In this document: positions 59,001 to 64,000 of the stretch, piece by piece | Layout: the number at the start of each line of letters is the position of its first letter | How positions within the stretch are numbered: the stretch's first letter is position 1 | From: Dysidea avara | Lineage: Eukaryota; Porifera; Demospongiae; Dictyoceratida; Dysideidae | Length of the DNA: 64,000 nucleotides | Direction of reading: 5' to 3' | Assembly (NCBI RefSeq): GCF_963678975.1 | Contig: NC_089280.1 | Coordinates: 2,803,001 to 2,867,000, forward strand | Translations under genes and position numbers: made by a program | Notes under the pieces: model-generated | What the model was told of the DNA's origin: nothing | The model's database searches: none | What the model saw: the letters and a program-made list of their open reading frames with translations, nothing else

Positions 59001-62000
59001 TTAGGTATATATCCACCTGCAACAAAAGTACAGTGTCACAGCCCATCAATATAGCCCTACTTGCAGTCAATATACACAGAATTAGTCGTTAAACACATAC
59101 ACATTTACATAGGATGCTTTCATATACTTAAGGATTAATTTGTTATATACCTTGCCACACTAAACTCTGTCCTGGCAGTTCAATGAAATTATTGTCCTGT
59201 TGTGATGGGACGTATATTTGTATTGGAACAGCAACACCATCTGCAGTATATAGAAAGGCCATGACACTGCATACTTTACAGTGTATTGTGTTCACCTCTG
59301 TACTGGATAATACGTGTTGATGGGTTTCTTCTGTTTCCTGATGTATTATGAAATGACACTTTCCCCTATGCAACAAAGAAGTGTGGCATGCTATATTTTT
59401 ATGCAGCTATATATTAGCTAGCTACAGTTGTGCATAGTATAACTACTGTATGTATGTATACAATGGGAGGAAATTAACTACATACTGATATTCCTTCAAA
59501 TGAAACACTTGCAACTGATGCAGTGAGCACATCTGACATTTCAGTCCATTCAGAATGATACTCTTCCAGTCTTCCAAGACCCTTCTCTTCAAGCATTGAT
59601 GTGGATGCATTCAAGGCAAGAGCTATAGTCCATGCTGTGTCATACACGTATCCAATGTTGAGAAATATGTCTGTCTTCACTGGTCCTAGTAGTTCATTCT
59701 TTTTGTTAAGATCTTGCTTGAACTGTGCTACAGTCTACAGAAGGATATGGTGGCAGGAAAACTTATGATTATAGTTGTGTCTTGTCCTGTACCTTTTTGG
59801 AAACTAGCACTCTATCTGGATCATAGTCCAGTATACCATTTCCAAGACCTCCCAAAGTGTGCTCAAGAGATTTCTTCATTTCTTCAGCAGTACAATCAGT
59901 CCCATCCACAGCAGCCCACCAGTTAGCTCTGAACCAGCCAGGAATGAACCAGACAAAATCTGGTCCTGCTAGGTTTCTTTTCACTACCTAGTGAAATACC
60001 TTTTATAATGATGATCCTGTAAGTTCAACATTATTACTGATGGCTCAATAATTATTTAAAGGAGTATTGTAAAAATGCTAATGGTAAAGGCGGTATAAAA
60101 TTTTCTCTATTGCACCATGGACCTCTGCCTTGTTGACTTTAGAGACGTTACTCTGGTTACCGGTTGAATGATTATTTTGTGGGCAATGTGAGGACTTCAG
60201 GAAGAAACCGTTCTGCTGTTCTGCATTGCTCTTGTGCTGCCTGTCGGAATGTTACATGCACCATAAGATAGTTACTATTTATAGAAACAACATGCATATG
60301 ACTTCTCACAGTCAAAAGAGTATTAGGAATTGTGTTTACCTACCTTACACCAGAATTGTACAGCCATTCTGGGATGTATCCAGGCAACTATGATCCTTGC
60401 TCTTAATTCCTGCATCACATTTTATCAGCAGTTATCATAACTTGCAGCATATGTACCTCAATACTTTTAATGACTTCACTTGGATCATCAATGAATGTCA
60501 TGCGTGTCAGTACTCGTTGACTAGTCAATTTTTCTTCAGTATGTATCCCAGCCTGTGGGAGGATGTCATACATGGTTTATAGTGCTGCTTGCTACTTGCG
60601 TAGGATAAGTTAAACTCCACTATTAGTAAGATACTGTTATCAACCTGAGCAGGCTGAGACGAAGTCCAAGGATAAGGTGTTGATAACAGATACCCTACAA
60701 GTGCAAGTGTGGTCTAACGAGCTTCTATACTACCCTTAGAAACACTTGACTTGCTTTCTGTCTGTGCTTTAAAGTGTTTGACTTTATAAACAATGTGACA
60801 ATGAGGCTAGGCATATTTTTGCTGTATTTGTAGTTTTTAGGATATAACTTCGTGTTGCTTTTGATCCTACTAAATGTATAAGTTATCTTTCATATTTAGG
60901 ATTTTCCACCTACTAGGGTTTAATTTCCATTTCCAAAGTTTATCTACCATATACTCCTAGTTTTTAGTTTGATGTAGGTCTTTAATGGGCTATATAGGAT
61001 TACCAATAAACTATACCCATTCATCTCCATAATTAATTATGTAATTTGGCATTTAATTATGTTGAGTGTCTCATAGGCTGTGCGCATACATTAAATGTCT
61101 TTATTGATAACCCATGCATGTAACTCTATGGTGAAGCCACACTTTTTGCTATAACACAAGGATCTCACTTGTAATGCTAAGGTGACCTACATTGATATTG
61201 AGCTCATCCTCATCAGTTATTACAGTAACTCTCTTCCAGTTCAGTTTCTCAATCAATGCCACATAGCCATCAGCTACTTGCTCTGTTATTGTTACCAGTC
61301 GATAAAATCTTGGAAACCGTACTTTATCCTTCCCAAACAGTGAAGAAGAGACAGTATAAGCAACCTACATGTGCACAGAAATGTAACGTAATTCCTAGCA
61401 AAAGATACTGTTTTACAGAAGCAATAGTTAATTGGTGTTGTATTGAGCAAATCTGGTTGTATTACAATTATTTGTGTCACATCCAGTTTTACACTTCAAT
61501 CATTGGATAAGAGACAAATATTGGTCTTACCTGGGTTATGTTCATATATCTCTGAGCAACTTCTCCCATTAGTTCACTGGCTATAGAGCAAGCTGGTCCT
61601 AGGATCATTAATTTAGTTGGCACTTCCGGGTCAGTTTGTTGGATGAGGTGGTATGTTGCTGGAATTGATGCACACTGCAACAGAACATTTACAATTAAGA
61701 GCAATGAGTAATAACTTCACTACAGGCATACACAGACTATATGTCTGCATAGCTTGTATCACTTACCCCAGAGTTAGCATAGTCAATGACCAGTCGATAT
61801 CCTGATAGTAGGTCACATCTCTCATTGATTTCCTCAAGAGCTAACTTCATAATGGGTATTCTGTCTATTCCATCACAATTATCCACTGGGTATTCCCTCT
61901 TGTCTGCTGGATGAGTACAGGGGAAGAAGCCAATAATATGAAGATCAATTAGATCACCACCAGAGCCAGAGGTATCTCTGTCACAACCATCACCGTCACC

Positions 62001-62051
62001 AACCACAAGTAGAACACTTATTTGAAGAAACAGTAAACCTAACAGGACCAT
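56097..62051 (-). CDS. GABA-B-type class C receptor, tandem copy A
   Basis: Fifteen exons (925 residues): 62051-61767, 61674-61531, 61364-61191, 60552-60457, 60409-60344, 59987-59793, 59734-59486, 59365-59296, 59240-59151, 59016-58872, 58721-58586, 58529-58422, 58324-58199, 58152-57811 and 56648-56097. It keeps the exon lengths of the family. The flytrap has FVWFIPGWFRANWW; exons 10-14 give the seven membrane segments. The tail has a repeated GSQ/GSH block (GSHRRSQRQGSQQRGSQRKG), then RRRVTFTGVPPIPEQ and VVITNTIEVEII. Its intron 1 is unlike that of the other three copies, and it lies at the upstream end of the array, which may make it the outgroup. Exons 2, 6 and 8 show the most changes (for example VVKRNLAG). 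No break seen. Confidence 0.93.
60632..60692. repeat. Hairpin in intron 3 of receptor copy A
   Basis: TACTGTTATCAACCTGAGC faces GGTGTTGATAACAGATA about 40 bases on. It resembles the ends of other palindromic elements in this window but has no clear duplication. Confidence 0.5.
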
Positions 62052-64000
62052 TTCACTGATATAAGCTGGCTGTTATTCTTATCTGTTACTGCTATGAATG
62101 ACACTTCAGAAGATACTACTTGACAGTATGAGACGTGTGCAATACATTTATGATAGCATTTGCTACACCTTAGCAATGAATCACAGCTTGCATCAACCAT
62201 ATACTATAACCATAACACATAGCTTTTATACAGTATCTTTGTAATTCATGACTGTAACTACTATTGTACAATAATGTAGCTAGCTTCTTTCCTATGGCAT
62301 GGGAAAATCAATGATAAATCAAAGAATCAATTCAGAAAACCTGTGACAAACATCACTGGAGTCTATGAAAAGCACTTTCATGTCTTAGTATTTTTACCAT
62401 TAGTATAAAATTTTACAGGTGTGTAACATTGCCAGACTGCTATATAATTGTGGCTAGCTATGTGGATAAAATTTGTAAAGTCAAGTACTTCGATCAAAAG
62501 TGAAACTTCTCTTTCCTGGTGTCTCAAATCATCTAATATGTCCTTATAAGGTATCATATTTTCAAGGTGTAAACATACACAAATGACACTATGAGCATGT
62601 CTTGAGTGTTGACTATGAAAGTGCCTACACTTTAGTGTGTCTTTATTGAGGCTGAGTTATGCAATTTATCCAAACCTGCAGCTAGCTATTAATACTGTGA
62701 TTACTGTGTGTAAACTCTTATAAGTCTACAAACACAGAGATAAATATCAGATTTTATTAATTATAATAATGTAAATGGAAATAAGCGACTAATAATTCTG
62801 ATAACTGATTCTATGAATAGATATTGTACCTTTAGTTTGGTCAATGTTTACCCATTTCTTGACCAATTACTGCTTCATGTGCAATTTTAACAACAAATTA
62901 TGCACCCTTCAAATTTGCCATGTATGCATGTATTCATGTAATAATCTTTGATCCTTTCTACCTTGCCTGTAGCTACATATGTTATACAATTGATATAGTA
63001 CGTAGTATATATGTAGGATGAGCAAAGTACATCACAACTCTTGTATGTGTGATACATTGTCTTCAACATGATGATGATAATGTCATAATTGGACAATTAC
63101 ATGTGCAATGTAAGTACAAGGGGTTACAAAAACAGTATTAATAACTGGAGCCCTGGCAAGACAAAAAAAACTGAGTTGTAGTTACTAAACCCTAACAATC
63201 ATCTCAACAGTTCAACAGATCCCATGATGCCAAAGCCTATGCATTAAATATCCTGTACGAACAGGAGATGGCAATACGAGCTGCCTTTTGAAGTATGCAA
63301 TGTATTGTGCTCTTCAGTAGATGGCACACATTGCTAGGCTTTGTAACAGTCACTGGCATGAAATGGCCTAGACAGCTAACTACAACTGTCACAAGATCAA
63401 CCAAAAATCCAGCATGTTGAGGTCTGGCAGTAATGAACCATAGCAATCTTATGGTTCCTTGCAGCCAAATGGCGATGTTGGGTATTTAGTGACCACAGAG
63501 AGTTCTGATAGCACGATGGAATCTGTGCGGGCCTGTAAGCTTAGCCAGGAAGAATAATAATGTGATCAGTAATTATGTGACCTGCTATTTTATCCCTTCT
63601 CTAACTTGTTAATGTTTGTATGAGAAGCATCTCTGCAATCAATCCAGTTACTATCAGTACAGACGATAGCCATGATAGACAGTGAAGACACAGGGAAGTC
63701 ATAATTAGTCTAAACAATCTTGTTTCATTAATGAATGGGTGAATTTGTTAAGTGCATGAGAATTGTTGCATGTAACACTGGTACAACAAAATTAATTAAA
63801 ATAACTGGTTCCATTCCTGTAACACATGCACTCTGAACCTCAAAGGTACTAAAGGAATATAATGTCATACAATTTATGCTCACCACATCCAAAATACTCA
63901 ACCACATGCAATGTGGACACTTATAGTTATAAAATTATACCTACAGTTGATATTTAACAATGATTCCCTCCCATGGCTAGTGAAAGTGATTCCCTCCTAA
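62052..64000. other. Upstream region of receptor copy A, no gene seen
   Basis: AT-rich sequence at the right edge of the window. It should contain the copy A promoter near 62052-62200. A stretch at 63600-63660 (GAAGCATCTCTGCAATCAAT) matches a dispersed repeat also seen at 20250 and 35085. No exon, RNA gene or complete TIR element is convincing. Confidence 0.5.

Overview
The window reads as a chromosomal segment of an early-branching animal, most likely a demosponge. The signs are AT-rich DNA, compact spliced genes with GT-AG introns, metazoan gene families (ICA1, BTB-Kelch, SELENOF, RPL35, GABA-B receptors), and many short inverted-repeat DNA transposons. No organism name is given by the sequence itself, so the sponge assignment is inference from gene content and style. 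I saw no retroviral, LTR or capsid-bearing element.

Layout. At 1-1270 lie nested inverted-repeat elements, then the last coding exon of an ICA1/ICA69-like gene (+, 1425-2291). A ten-exon SPFH/Band-7-like, vault-shoulder-like gene follows (+, 2514-9581), then a single-exon BTB-BACK-Kelch gene (+, 10026-11873). A five-exon selenoprotein F gene runs on the minus strand (25004-12719). It has an in-frame TGA selenocysteine codon at 19605-19607 and a good SECIS hairpin in its 3' UTR at 12630-12710. Its introns carry many MITEs and a minisatellite. The SELENOF start codon is head-to-head with that of ribosomal protein L35 (+, 25054-26155), with 49 bases between them. Next is a ten-exon gene for a bacterial-type anhydro-N-acetylmuramic acid kinase (+, 26503-32579).

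From 33014 to 62051 the minus strand holds four tandem, apparently intact GABA-B-type (class C) receptor genes. Each has 15 coding exons, and the lengths of exons 2-14 are almost base-for-base conserved. They encode a signal peptide, a Venus-flytrap domain, seven membrane segments and a fast-diverging Ser/Arg-rich tail. Intron 1 is almost identical in three copies but unrelated in the fourth, which suggests gene conversion or a stepwise duplication history.

There is no operon-like logic. The themes are secretory and signalling functions (ICA1, SELENOF in the ER, GABA-B receptors) and a peptidoglycan-sugar kinase that would suit a bacteria-eating, symbiont-bearing host. Exon borders below come from reading frames and splice consensus only; no transcript was available. 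The mobile DNA is almost entirely small non-autonomous TIR elements, several with clear target-site duplications (8 bp hAT-like, 9 bp Mutator-like, TA pogo/mariner-like).
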